From Thecamonas trahens ATCC 50062 (taxonomy: Eukaryota; Apusozoa; Apusomonadida; Apusomonadidae), in NCBI RefSeq assembly GCF_000142905.1, contig NW_013657617.1:53830-111566 (forward strand): a stretch of 57,737 nt of DNA, given 5' to 3'. The position numbers and the translations under genes were made by a program. Of this stretch, positions 22,804 through 31,800 are shown one piece after another (within the stretch, counting starts at the first letter, position 1; every line of letters starts with the position of its first letter). The notes beneath the pieces are model-generated. The model was given only the letters and a program-made list of their open reading frames with translations, had not been told where the DNA came from and ran no database searches.

Positions 22804-24817
22804 CGCTGCTCCCGCTGCTCCCGCTGCTACTCCGATGTCCAGTGCCGGTGAGGACCGAGCTGACGATGGTGCTGATGATGCTGATGCCAAGCCTGCTGAG
22901 CCCGAGGTCGAGACTGAGGACGGAGCTGATACCGATGATGACGGAGCTGATGATAGTGCTGATGACGGTGCTGATAATGCTGATGCTGAGCCTGCTGAGC
23001 CCGAGGCCCAGTCTGACGTCGATGCTGATGCTGATGCTGAGCCTGCTGAGCCTGCTGAGCATGCTGAGCCCGAGGCCCAGTCTGACGCCGATATTGGTGC
23101 TGAGCCTGTTTCCGAGCCCGAGTCCAAGGTTGATACTTATGCTGATGACAGCACTAGTGCCGAGCCTGAGCCCGAGGCGGATACTGGCCTCGCCAAGCCT
23201 AACCAGACGGTCGTGTCGTCCACCGCCGACTCCACTCCTGTTGTCTCCACCTCGGGCTCTGCCGAACCCGAGGCTGAGCCCGAGTCGACCGAGTCGGCTG
23301 AGAACTCTTCTACTGGCGACGATGCCGCTGGCGTCGCCCCGCACCCTCGCCGCCGCAAGCGCCACGTCCGTGTCCGCAAGAAGCGCAAGGCTAAGGGCAA
23401 GTCCGCTGCTGCTCCTGCATCCGAACTCGAGCCCACTCCCACCCCCAAGACCAAGAGCAAGAGCAAGACCAAGGTCAGGGCCAAGGGCAAGGTCAAGGCC
23501 AAGACCAAGAGCAAGACCAAGGTGAAAACCAAGACCAAGACCAAGACCAAGACCAAGACCAAGACCAAGAGCCGCCCGCCTGCGCCCGCATCCGCGCCCA
23601 ACAAAGGCAAGGACGAGGACTCGCAGAGCTCTGCCGATGAGGTCGTCGCTGCACCGCCGCCGCCGCCGCGCTCGGTCTCGGCCGCTGCGCAGTCGCCAGA
23701 CGGCGACAGCGTGCCTGTTGTTCCGGGCGTCGCGCCCGAGCTGGTGCTCAAGTACATGCAGACGCCGCTGGATCTCACCCGCGAGGAGCACGTGGCCACA
23801 TTCCCGCAGTCGTGGGCCGCTGCTGCATCGGCTGTCGGTGGTGGCAAGCTCCCGCGCTATGCACTCCTCCCACACACGTATACCTCGTTCTGGCGGCCGG
23901 CGCCGCCGGCGCCGCCGACGGCTACAGCGCAGGAAAAGGCGCGCGTCTTTGCGCTGCGTCCGACCAAGGGCGCAGCCACCCCGAAGGCGGCCAACACTCT
24001 CCGCCTCGCCACCTACAACGTGCTTGCGTCCGACTACGGTGGCGCCGTCCGCGTCGGTGCCGTTTGTGACGTCCTCTGTGACATGGTCGACGCCACCGAC
24101 GTCGTTGCCCTCCAGGGCGTGACCAAGGCCATGCTCGCCGGCCTCCTCGCCCGCCCACGGCTGCAGGACGCGTACTTTGTGTCGGACATCGACGGCTCGA
24201 CCGTCGTCGGTACGCCCGGCGGCGGACTTGTTCTCTTCTCCAAGTACCCGCTGCAGAAGATGGTCCTCCACACTCTGCCCGCCAACGGCCGCCTCCTCCT
24301 CGCCACGCTTGTCCTCAACTCGCGCAAGTTTGCCGTCGCCAACCTCCATCTCCCGTCGTCTGTCGCCGCCGAAGTCGATGCTGGCCTCTACGCCGCCTTT
24401 ACCAAGCTCATCCCCTTCCACGACGCCCTCGTTGCCGCAGCCTTTTCCCCCGCCGCCGACCCGGCCGCCCTTCCGTTCACCTACGGTGACGTGTGGAAGC
24501 TGCTGGCAACCGACGACCCGGGCTTCACCTACAACCCGGCGTCCAACGCCATGGCCGCCCATCTTGCTTCCGAGGACGCATCGTCACCACCGCCCGCTTC
24601 CCGTCCAGACAGGCTGCTCTTCCGCTCCGCTGGCGGCCTGTGGACGCCGGTCGCCGGAGGCCTCGTCGGCACCGTCCCCGTCCCCGAGTACGCCCATCTC
24701 CTGCCCTCGACCCACTACGCGCTCCACGCCACTTTTGCCACCACCGACCCGGCCGTCGACGACCTCGTCGCCAAGGCCCGCAAAAAGGCCAACGCCGGCG
24801 GATGCTCGGTGATGTGA
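22523..24817 (+). CDS. Zinc-finger (Stc1-like) / EEP-fold protein with C-terminal CaaX box
   Basis: 764 residues from ATG 22523. The N-terminus has a compact Cys4 motif (MRKCSICGRDQDSSAFSKSQ, then CRTC), resembling the Stc1 LIM-like finger. Then follow Pro/Ala repeats, an acidic Asp/Ala/Glu region, and a basic stretch with a Lys-Thr dipeptide run (23530-23570). From about residue 490 an endonuclease/exonuclease/phosphatase fold is recognisable: LRLATYNVLA, GGGLVLFSKYPL, FAVANLHL, and near the end DRLLF and LLPSTHYALHATF. Several catalytic positions look altered: the usual LQE glutamate is LQG, and the usual SDH is STH, so activity is doubtful. The protein ends CSVM, a canonical farnesylation-type CaaX box, implying membrane attachment. 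Only 29 bp separate its stop from the stop of the methyltransferase on the other strand. EEP and CaaX calls are fairly firm; Stc1 is tentative. Confidence 0.75.
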
Positions 24818-24846
24818 AGTAAAGCTCTCTAGCTAGCTAGCTTGTG

Positions 24847-27720
24847 TTACCGAAAGTCGGCGTCGTCGGCGTTGCGGGCGACGATGGCCGCGGGCGGCGG
24901 AGGCGGGAGCGGCGGCGGAGCGAGCTCGGGCTCGGCCACCACCGTCCACTCGGGCCGGACGTGCGAGGCGGCGCCCCAAAGGTAGAGGCACTGCGGGAGG
25001 CCGCGCTTACTCGGCTCGCGCGCGTCCGGCAGTAGCGTCGTTATCATCTCCTGCAGATCCGTCGGCCGATCGGCCTTGCCGGCAAAGTCAAAGATGACGT
25101 CGCACGACCGCTGGTGCCGGAGGTTGAGCTTCTCCTGCGGCGCGCGACGAAAGACGAGGCACGTGTCGTGCGCCGCCCGCAAAAGGCCACTGCTGCTGCC
25201 GGTGATGCGGTGGCCCCGGTCGGAGAGGACCACGGCCACGTTCTCCACGTACTTGGCCGCCCACTGCGTCTCCACAAGAAAGAGGACTTGAGGGAGCAGC
25301 GCCTTGGGCACCCACACGCAGAGCATGCCCTTGGGAAAGAGCTTGGCCGTCAGGCCGAGCCGCTCCACCACCCGCCGTGGCGTCAGCCCATCGCGGCCCC
25401 ACGGCGGATCCATGATCACCGCCGAGTAGCTCGCGCCGTCGGCTTCGAGCGCCGCGAGCGTTCGCGCGCCAAAGTACAGCGGCGCGCCGACGGCGCCGCC
25501 TGGCGCCACCATCGGCCGCACCTGCCGCGCAAACTTGGCCACCACGCGCTCGACCTTGACATCGCCCGCCCGCCCGCGCGAGCTCGAGCTAGCGCTCGAC
25601 CGCGACTTGCTCCTGTTGCTCTTCTTCCATCCGCCGACCTGCGATCGCAGCTGCTCGCGCCGCCGCCCGCCGCTGCTTCCGGTGCCCCACCTCGCACCGC
25701 CTTTCTCGCTCGCCGCCAGCGCCTCCCACAGGCTCCGCCGGAACTCGAGCGAGTCGGCGACAGCTTGGACTGGATCGCGGTTCCGACGCTGGACCATGGT
25801 CCGCTGAACCGCGGCCTCAGCTTCGGCTGCTACCTCGGCCGCCGTCATCGTCGCCGGAATGAGCGCGCCCACCAAGCCAAAGTTGCGGACGCCGGTCGCT
25901 CCGCCCTCGAGCTTCCTCGCCCGCTTGGCCGGTCGCGCTGCGGTCTCGGTTCCGTCCTCGCCGTCCTCGTCGGGCACGTAGTACGTCACAAGGTCCTCTA
26001 ACGTCCGCTTGAGCGTCGCGCCGTGCTTGCGAAGCGAGGGCAGCGAGGTCGACGCCGCGGCTATTGCTGCCGCCGCTCCCATCGCGCCCTTGCGCGAGCT
26101 CGACCCGCTGCTCCGCTGCTTGGTCGCCTGGCCAAAGGTGCTCGAGAGCTGGCAGAGCTCAGTGATGAAGCCGTCGACCTTGGCCTCGAGCGCCAGGCCC
26201 TCGGGCGTGTTCCACACCGGCGCGAGCTCGAACCAGTCCGGCTCGGCCTGCTGCGCACAAAACGCAGAGCTGGTGGCAATCTCGCGCGAGAGGTGAACCA
26301 GCTTGCCGTCGTCGGTCATCACGTACTCGTCAGTCTTGATCTTGCCGGCCTTGACCAGCCGCCGGTAGTGGTTGGCGCACTGGTAGCCAACTCGCCGCGG
26401 CAGGACTTTGGAGAAGATGCCCCACAGCGAGCCGATGCGCAAGCCGCGCTCCTTAAACTCGGCCATCCGTGCAGCAAACGCAGCCTCCTCGGCCGTGCTC
26501 CACTTGCCGTTCACCTGCGTCTCGTCGATGTCCGTCAGCCGGTAGTAGAACGCGTCCGGGCACTCGCGCCGTCGCCGCCATGCCCGCACCCGTGCCACGC
26601 TCCACTTGGCCACGTTAGTCTTCTGATACACCGCCCCGAGCCCAACCACGTCGTTCTTGCTCCCGTCGGCCACCTCCATCGTCACTCGCGTCGACTCTGC
26701 CACCACCCGGGACTTTGACTTGCCCTTGCCCTTGCCGTTGACCTTCTTGCTCGTGCCCTTGCCCTTGCCGTTGACCTTCTTGCTCGTGACCTTGCTCTTG
26801 CCGTTGACCTTGTTACCCGTGTCATTGCCCTTGCCCTTGGGCGAGCCAGCCCGACCCAGCTCGGGCGTTGCCGCCGCTGCCGCCGCATCCCGCACCGCCG
26901 TCCAGCTCTTCTCCTCATCCCGGCTCTTCTCAGCCTTTTCCTCCTCTGCATCAAGCATATCCCATGCCGAGTTGTCTACCTGGAGCGCTGCTGTCGTTGC
27001 AGAGGCGTTGGTGGTCACCGACGCCTTGGCCGATGCTCGCGACTTGGCCGATCTCCGAGACTTGCTCGACGTGCTCGACATGCTCGACGTGCTCGACGTG
27101 CTTGACGTGCTCGACGTGGTCGACGCGCCCAACTTGCTCGACGCGCCCGCCGACCTTTCGGCCGCAGCCAGCCACCCGGTGATGGTGCCAGAGCCGGCCG
27201 AGGCCGATCGAGTCGCTGCGGCCCGTGTCGATGCCGGGCGCTGGCGAGCGGTAGATTCCACGACCTTTTTCGCCTCTGGCCCGAGCCGGGGCGTCTCCGG
27301 CTCTGCGGCCCAGAGGGCGACTGCGGGCGGTGCTGCCGAGCCCATGCGCGTCGGAGACGTTTCACCATAGCCTCCGTCCCCATGCGTGCTTGCCCGGTGC
27401 TGCGGTGTGACATGCGTCCGTACCGCCGTCTCGGACGCTCCCACTCCGCCGTCGCCTAGGCTCCGGCCGGCCAACCAACTGCGACCTTTTGCTCCGCTCC
27501 CGCCACTGCTCGCCACCTGCCCAACCTCTCCCACGCTCCCTGCGAGCGTCCGCCGCAGGTTGCGTGACGCCAACCGCAGTCGCATCGCTCTCACGGCTCT
27601 TGTCGTCGAGTGTGCTCGTCTGCTGCCGAGACGGGGCCTCACCTGGCCGCTGTTCCTCACCGCCTCGCCTGTGATCGTGGCCATGATCGTCAACGTGATC
27701 GCGATTGCGATCGCGATCAT
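24847..27720 (-). CDS. MT-A70 family N6-adenine methyltransferase with Myb/SANT-like domain
   Basis: 957 residues from ATG 27720; the next ATG (27684) gives 945, and no upstream ATG is in frame. The start is uncertain. The N-terminal ~380 residues are disordered and low-complexity, with KxNGKGKGTSKK repeats near 26740-26810. A Myb/SANT-like domain lies at ~405-460: NGKWSTAEEAAFAARM... SLWGIFSKVLPRRVGYQCANHYRRL. The C-terminal third is the catalytic domain: AVIMDPPWGRDG (DPPW, ~residue 771), GMLCVWVPKALL, LLRAAHDTCLVFRR, then ...QCLYLWGAASHVRPEWTVVAEPE, which matches the MT-A70 order. Family members transfer methyl from SAM to N6 of adenine in RNA or DNA. The fused DNA-binding-type module suggests a DNA substrate, which is inference. 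The hydrophobic N-terminus (MIAIAIAITLTIM) reflects a GATCGCGAT repeat and is probably not a membrane anchor. Confidence 0.85.
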   Translation of the reverse strand: MIAIAIAITLTIMATITGEAVRNSGQVRPRLGSRRAHSTTRAVRAMRLRLASRNLRRTLAGSVGEVGQVASSGGSGAKGRSWLAGRSLGDGGVGASETAVRTHVTPQHRASTHGDGGYGETSPTRMGSAAPPAVALWAAEPETPRLGPEAKKVVESTARQRPASTRAAATRSASAGSGTITGWLAAAERSAGASSKLGASTTSSTSSTSSTSSMSSTSSKSRRSAKSRASAKASVTTNASATTAALQVDNSAWDMLDAEEEKAEKSRDEEKSWTAVRDAAAAAATPELGRAGSPKGKGNDTGNKVNGKSKVTSKKVNGKGKGTSKKVNGKGKGKSKSRVVAESTRVTMEVADGSKNDVVGLGAVYQKTNVAKWSVARVRAWRRRRECPDAFYYRLTDIDETQVNGKWSTAEEAAFAARMAEFKERGLRIGSLWGIFSKVLPRRVGYQCANHYRRLVKAGKIKTDEYVMTDDGKLVHLSREIATSSAFCAQQAEPDWFELAPVWNTPEGLALEAKVDGFITELCQLSSTFGQATKQRSSGSSSRKGAMGAAAAIAAASTSLPSLRKHGATLKRTLEDLVTYYVPDEDGEDGTETAARPAKRARKLEGGATGVRNFGLVGALIPATMTAAEVAAEAEAAVQRTMVQRRNRDPVQAVADSLEFRRSLWEALAASEKGGARWGTGSSGGRRREQLRSQVGGWKKSNRSKSRSSASSSSRGRAGDVKVERVVAKFARQVRPMVAPGGAVGAPLYFGARTLAALEADGASYSAVIMDPPWGRDGLTPRRVVERLGLTAKLFPKGMLCVWVPKALLPQVLFLVETQWAAKYVENVAVVLSDRGHRITGSSSGLLRAAHDTCLVFRRAPQEKLNLRHQRSCDVIFDFAGKADRPTDLQEMITTLLPDAREPSKRGLPQCLYLWGAASHVRPEWTVVAEPELAPPPLPPPPPAAIVARNADDADFR

Positions 27721-28026
27721 GATCACCTTCGCCTTCTCCTCGTCGCCCTGGCCAGCGCCATGCGTCGGCTGCTGCGGCACGATGGATGCGACACCAACGG
27801 CGTTATGCCCTGTATTATGAGTCACATCATGGTATCAGCCTCACCCATCTTCTGCTCGACGTCCATGTCGTCGTCCATGTTGTCGCCTACTCGGCTGATG
27901 ATGCCCCTCGAGAGACTCGACGCGGTGCGCCGGTGCGTCGTTGCCAATGCAATCAAGCACATCTTCAGCGGCGGCCCTCTCGGGGCGAGGCAGTGCTGCC
28001 GAACCGAATTTCCCCACTCGGCGCCT

Positions 28027-28166
28027 TCCACAATCATCGCTCGCACCATCTCGGCAGACTTCTCCTGTTCTGTTGCCGTCCCATCGACGTACGCCGTCCA
28101 CAATCATCGCTCGCACCATCTCGGCAGACTTCTCCTGTTCTGTTGCCGTCCCATCGACGTACGCCG
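28027..28166. repeat. 70-bp direct tandem duplication
   Basis: 28027-28096 and 28097-28166 are identical copies starting TCCACAATCATCGCTCGC and ending ACGTACGCCG. They lie within the receptor relic; 70 is not a multiple of 3, so the duplication shifts frame. Confidence 0.95.
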
Positions 28167-28170
28167 CGAT

Positions 28171-28304
28171 CAGGACGGAAGAGTGTGATCTTCTTCATCC
28201 CCGTCTCCGTTCGCTTTACGCTCAACCGGTGTGAGCGGTAGCAGGACGGAAGAGTGTGATCTTCTTCATCCCCGTCTCCGTTCGCTTTACGCTCAACCGG
28301 TGTG
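28171..28304. repeat. 63-bp direct repeat, period 71
   Basis: 28171-28233 and 28242-28304 both run from CAGGACGGAAGAGTGTG to CAACCGGTGTG, separated by 8 bp. It is a second independent duplication in the relic. Confidence 0.93.
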
Positions 28305-28707
28305 CTTACGCAGACCGAGTCTGAAGCAGACCACCAGACCATGGCGCATGATCCTCCAGCGCGACTTGCTCTTATCAGAGTGGCGTTCAATCGAGCTACC
28401 CATGCAGGACCGTGACTCCGACCGTGCAGAGCGCAGACGATCGAGGTTCTCACGACAAACTTGGAGCTGGTTTCGTCGAACGCGCCTTTGGCCAGGACCT
28501 CCCCCCTCTCCTCCCCTCCCGACTACACACATCTGGCCTGTATGCATATTTTCGCCCACCCCACTCGTAGTAAATAATACCACAACGTTCAGCCAAGCAC
28601 GTGACCCCCTTTCTGTCTCCACCACCACGGCACTTCGTCAGCACGCGTTCGCCACACGCTACAGAGCACACGTTTGTATTCCTCTCTCTCCCTCTCTCTC
28701 TCTCTCT

Positions 28708-28721
28708 CCCCCCCCCCCCCC
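28708..28721 (+). promoter_or_regulatory. CT-repeat and C14 tract upstream of receptor ATG
   Basis: A (CT)n run from ~28681 passes into C14, about 85-97 nt upstream of ATG 28805. Confidence 0.4.
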
Positions 28722-28804
28722 ATACCCCCTCCCTCGCACCACATAGCATATTGCACAGCTGTACACACCATCTTCTTTCCTTTATCTCTCTCGCCAGAGT
28801 AGGC

Positions 28805-31800
28805 ATGGTCGCGACCCGAGACGGCGGCAGGTCAGCTCGGCTGGCTGGTGGCCTTTTCGCCGCACTGGTTGTCGCTGCGGTGCTTTTTCCGTCATTGGCC
28901 TTTGGCAGATGCTGGAGCTCGCCGTACATTTCCGATTTGGCCCAGGATGAGAGCGAGTCATCGCAGACTACGATCAAGGTCACATGGGAGCCAACGACGA
29001 AAGGTGGCGCATGTGGTGCACGGACGGCTGTTAAGCACTGGCGCATTATGCCTGACGCCAGTTGGGAGACTCTCTCCAACGACAACGGTCTCTCGTCAGC
29101 TCTGGACGAGTATTCAAAGTCCTCGCTCCTGCCGGGAACAGAGTACAAAGTTCGTGTGAGGGCGTACCAGTTTCTTTTCATTCATGACAAGTACATCGAC
29201 ACTCGGACGGCGTGCCCGCTTGGCACAGCGTGGAACAATCCCTTATGTACACTCTGTCAGGTCGGCTACTACCGTGACGATCCCACCTTTGGAGCGGCGT
29301 GCACCCAGTGCCCGCTTGCTGTCTCAGGCGTGACGACTGTAGATGCGGGTTCCACAAGTGTCACCGAGTGTGTTTGCCCACCGGGCAAGGGGCGGAGTAG
29401 CCCTAACGATGATTGCGTGCCGTGCGGCGTGGGCAAGTTCAAGAGCGGGTACGGCAACTCCGAGTGTATTGGGTGCTCTGTGCCGTTCACCACGACAGTC
29501 GGTGGGGCCGACACTGAGGATGACTGTGTGTGCGACGCCGGGCACTACCGCGACGGAGCTGGGCAGTGCCCGGCGTGTCCACTTGGCACGTATAAGCCAA
29601 CTGCAGCCAATGCAATCGCATGCAACTCGTGCAAGTCGACCGAGACCACGGCGGCCATGGGTGCGCTTACCGAGTCCGAGTGTGTGTGTAGGCCCGGGTT
29701 TGAGCGTGTTGCTGGTGTGTGCGAGCCGTGTGGCAAGGGTACGTACAAGGACACTGCCGGCGACGGAGCGTGCTCGCTCTGTCCGGGCGGCACGTCCTCG
29801 AACACCGTCGGCGGTGCAGACGTGGCATCATGCGACACGTGTAAGCCTGGCTTCTTTGGCGACGACTGCAGCGGCGTCTGCTCCTGCTCGGTCGATCAGG
29901 TGTGCCTAGATGGGCGGTTTGGGTCTGGTAACTGCACTTGCTTTGTTGGCTCGGGGCTGTCAGGCGCTGGATGCGATCAATGCGAGGCTCCGCAGTACTT
30001 TGGACGGCCTTGGTGCAACTCCACGGTCGAGTGCGTCAACGGCGTGCCCGACTATGGATTTGACGGCAGTGGCAAGTGCCGCTCGTGCCAACTTGCAGCG
30101 TACGACTTTGCCGCCGACCCGACGTGCGCCACGTGCGCGGCGCTCAACTTTGGCGTCAGCTGTTTGCAGTGTCCCATTGGGCACCACGGCTCTGGTGACA
30201 ACACCGATGGCCCTTGCGAGCTGTGCAGTGCAGGCACGTTCAAGGATGTCACAACAGCCCTGCAGCGATGCAAGCCGTGCGACGCGGGAACGGTGTCACC
30301 GAGCCCAGGCGCGGCATCCTGCCAGCGGTGCGAGCTGTCGACTTACCAAAGCGATCCAGGCGCGGTAAGCTGTCTGCCATGTGGCCGCGGACGAGTGACC
30401 GCAAGCGATGGGGCGACGACGGTTGCGGCATGCACCCCGTGCCCTCCAAACTCGTACAAGGTAGAGGAAGGGTTTGGCACGTGCGTGGCGTGTCCGGGCA
30501 ACCAGACGACCAACGGGGAGGTGGGCACGATCGAGGTCGAGGGCTGCGGGTGCGAGCCCGGCTTTGGACTGGTGGGTGATGTGTGTGTGGCTTGCGAGCC
30601 CGGCGATGTGGCGCTGTCGTTTGATCGGGAGGCATGCACGCCGTGCCCAGTGGGAACGACATGGGCGTCTGCGGCTGGCGGGTGCGTGTCATGTCCGTTT
30701 GGCGGATATTGCGCGGGGCAGACGGCCAAGCCGATCCCCAACTCGGGCTTCTACCCGCTGCCTGGCCAGGGCGTGACGTCGGGACTGTACGAGCCGTGCA
30801 CCCCGGCGGGCGTCTGCCTTCGTGGCGGAGTCTGTCGGTTCGGTCACATTGGCGAGCGGTGCTCGCAGTGCATCAAAGGATGGGCCAAGAACCCTAGCTC
30901 GGGCCTGTGCGAAAAGTGCCCGTCGTCGATCCCGTTCATCTTTATGGGCCTCGCGGTTCTCGGCATCATCCTCTGTATCCTGCTCATCAAGCTCGCACGC
31001 AAGAATACGGCGTTCTTCACGGCCGCTTCGGTCGGGTTCAACTTTCTGCAGCTCATTGCGGTCCTCGCCTCGTTCCAGATCAAGTGGCCGGGGTGGACAC
31101 AGCGGTTCTTTGAGATCCTGTCTGCGGCCAACATCGACCTGCAGCTGTTCAAGCCCGAGTGTCTTGTTTCGAGCTCGTCGGACGCGTACTTTACGATCTG
31201 GGCCACCAAGCTTGCAGCCCCTTGGGCGCTGCTCGTGATGTTTGCGGTCGGCTTCAGCATTTTCCGGCTCTACGCCGCTGCGCGCAAGTGGACGGCACCG
31301 GCCAAGGCGTCGATGAAGTATGCGTTCACCAACGCATCGGTCATGGCCATGTTTGTCATGTACCTGCTAGTGACCAACACGGCGCTGGAAATCTACCCGT
31401 GCACCAAGCAGGCCGACGGCAAGTACACGATGAACCGCGAGCCGTCGATCCGGTGCTACCAGGGCAAGTGGTTCGAGCTTCTGGTGGGCTCGATTTGTGC
31501 CATGATCATGTTTTCGCTCCTCATGCCGCTCGGCGTACTCAAGGTGCTCCACAAGCGGCGGTTCAACCTGTGGAAGCGGAAGAACCTTGCGCGATACGGC
31601 CTGCTGTACCTGCGATACCGGCCCAAGTACTACTTTTTCGAGATCCTCGTCCTTGTCCGCAAGTTTGGCGTGGTGTTTGGCAAGGTGGCGTCGTCTGCGA
31701 GCGTGGTGGGCCAGGTGCTCACAGCGCTGGCAGTGGTGTGCCTCTCGCTCGGACTGCAGCTCAAGACGCATCCGTTTGCAACGATGCGGATCAACCGGCT

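Larger units (their letters stand above)
27822..28450 (-). pseudogene. Relic of a receptor-family C-terminus, internally duplicated
   Basis: The open stretch 28103-27822 reads AYVDGTATEQEKSAEMVRAMIVEGAE, which aligns with AFVDGSVTDQAHSPQMVRAMMVNGAE in the tail of the intact receptor encoded on the other strand at 28805-32677. Upstream, another frame around 28400 (IERHSDKSKSRWRIMRHG) resembles the receptor's ITHRSEKRTTDDVVLHG. Between these the frame changes, and two short tandem duplications (28027-28166 and 28171-28304) break the sequence. No signal peptide, cysteine repeats or membrane helices remain. It is therefore an inverted, decayed paralogue fragment; its stop lies about 100 bp from the methyltransferase start. 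Confidence 0.65.

Noticed and set aside
27660-27720. Signal anchor (MIAIAIAITLTIM) on the methyltransferase
   Set aside because: It is encoded by a GATCGCGAT/GATCATGATC repeat and precedes a nuclear-type protein; more likely a start-site artefact.
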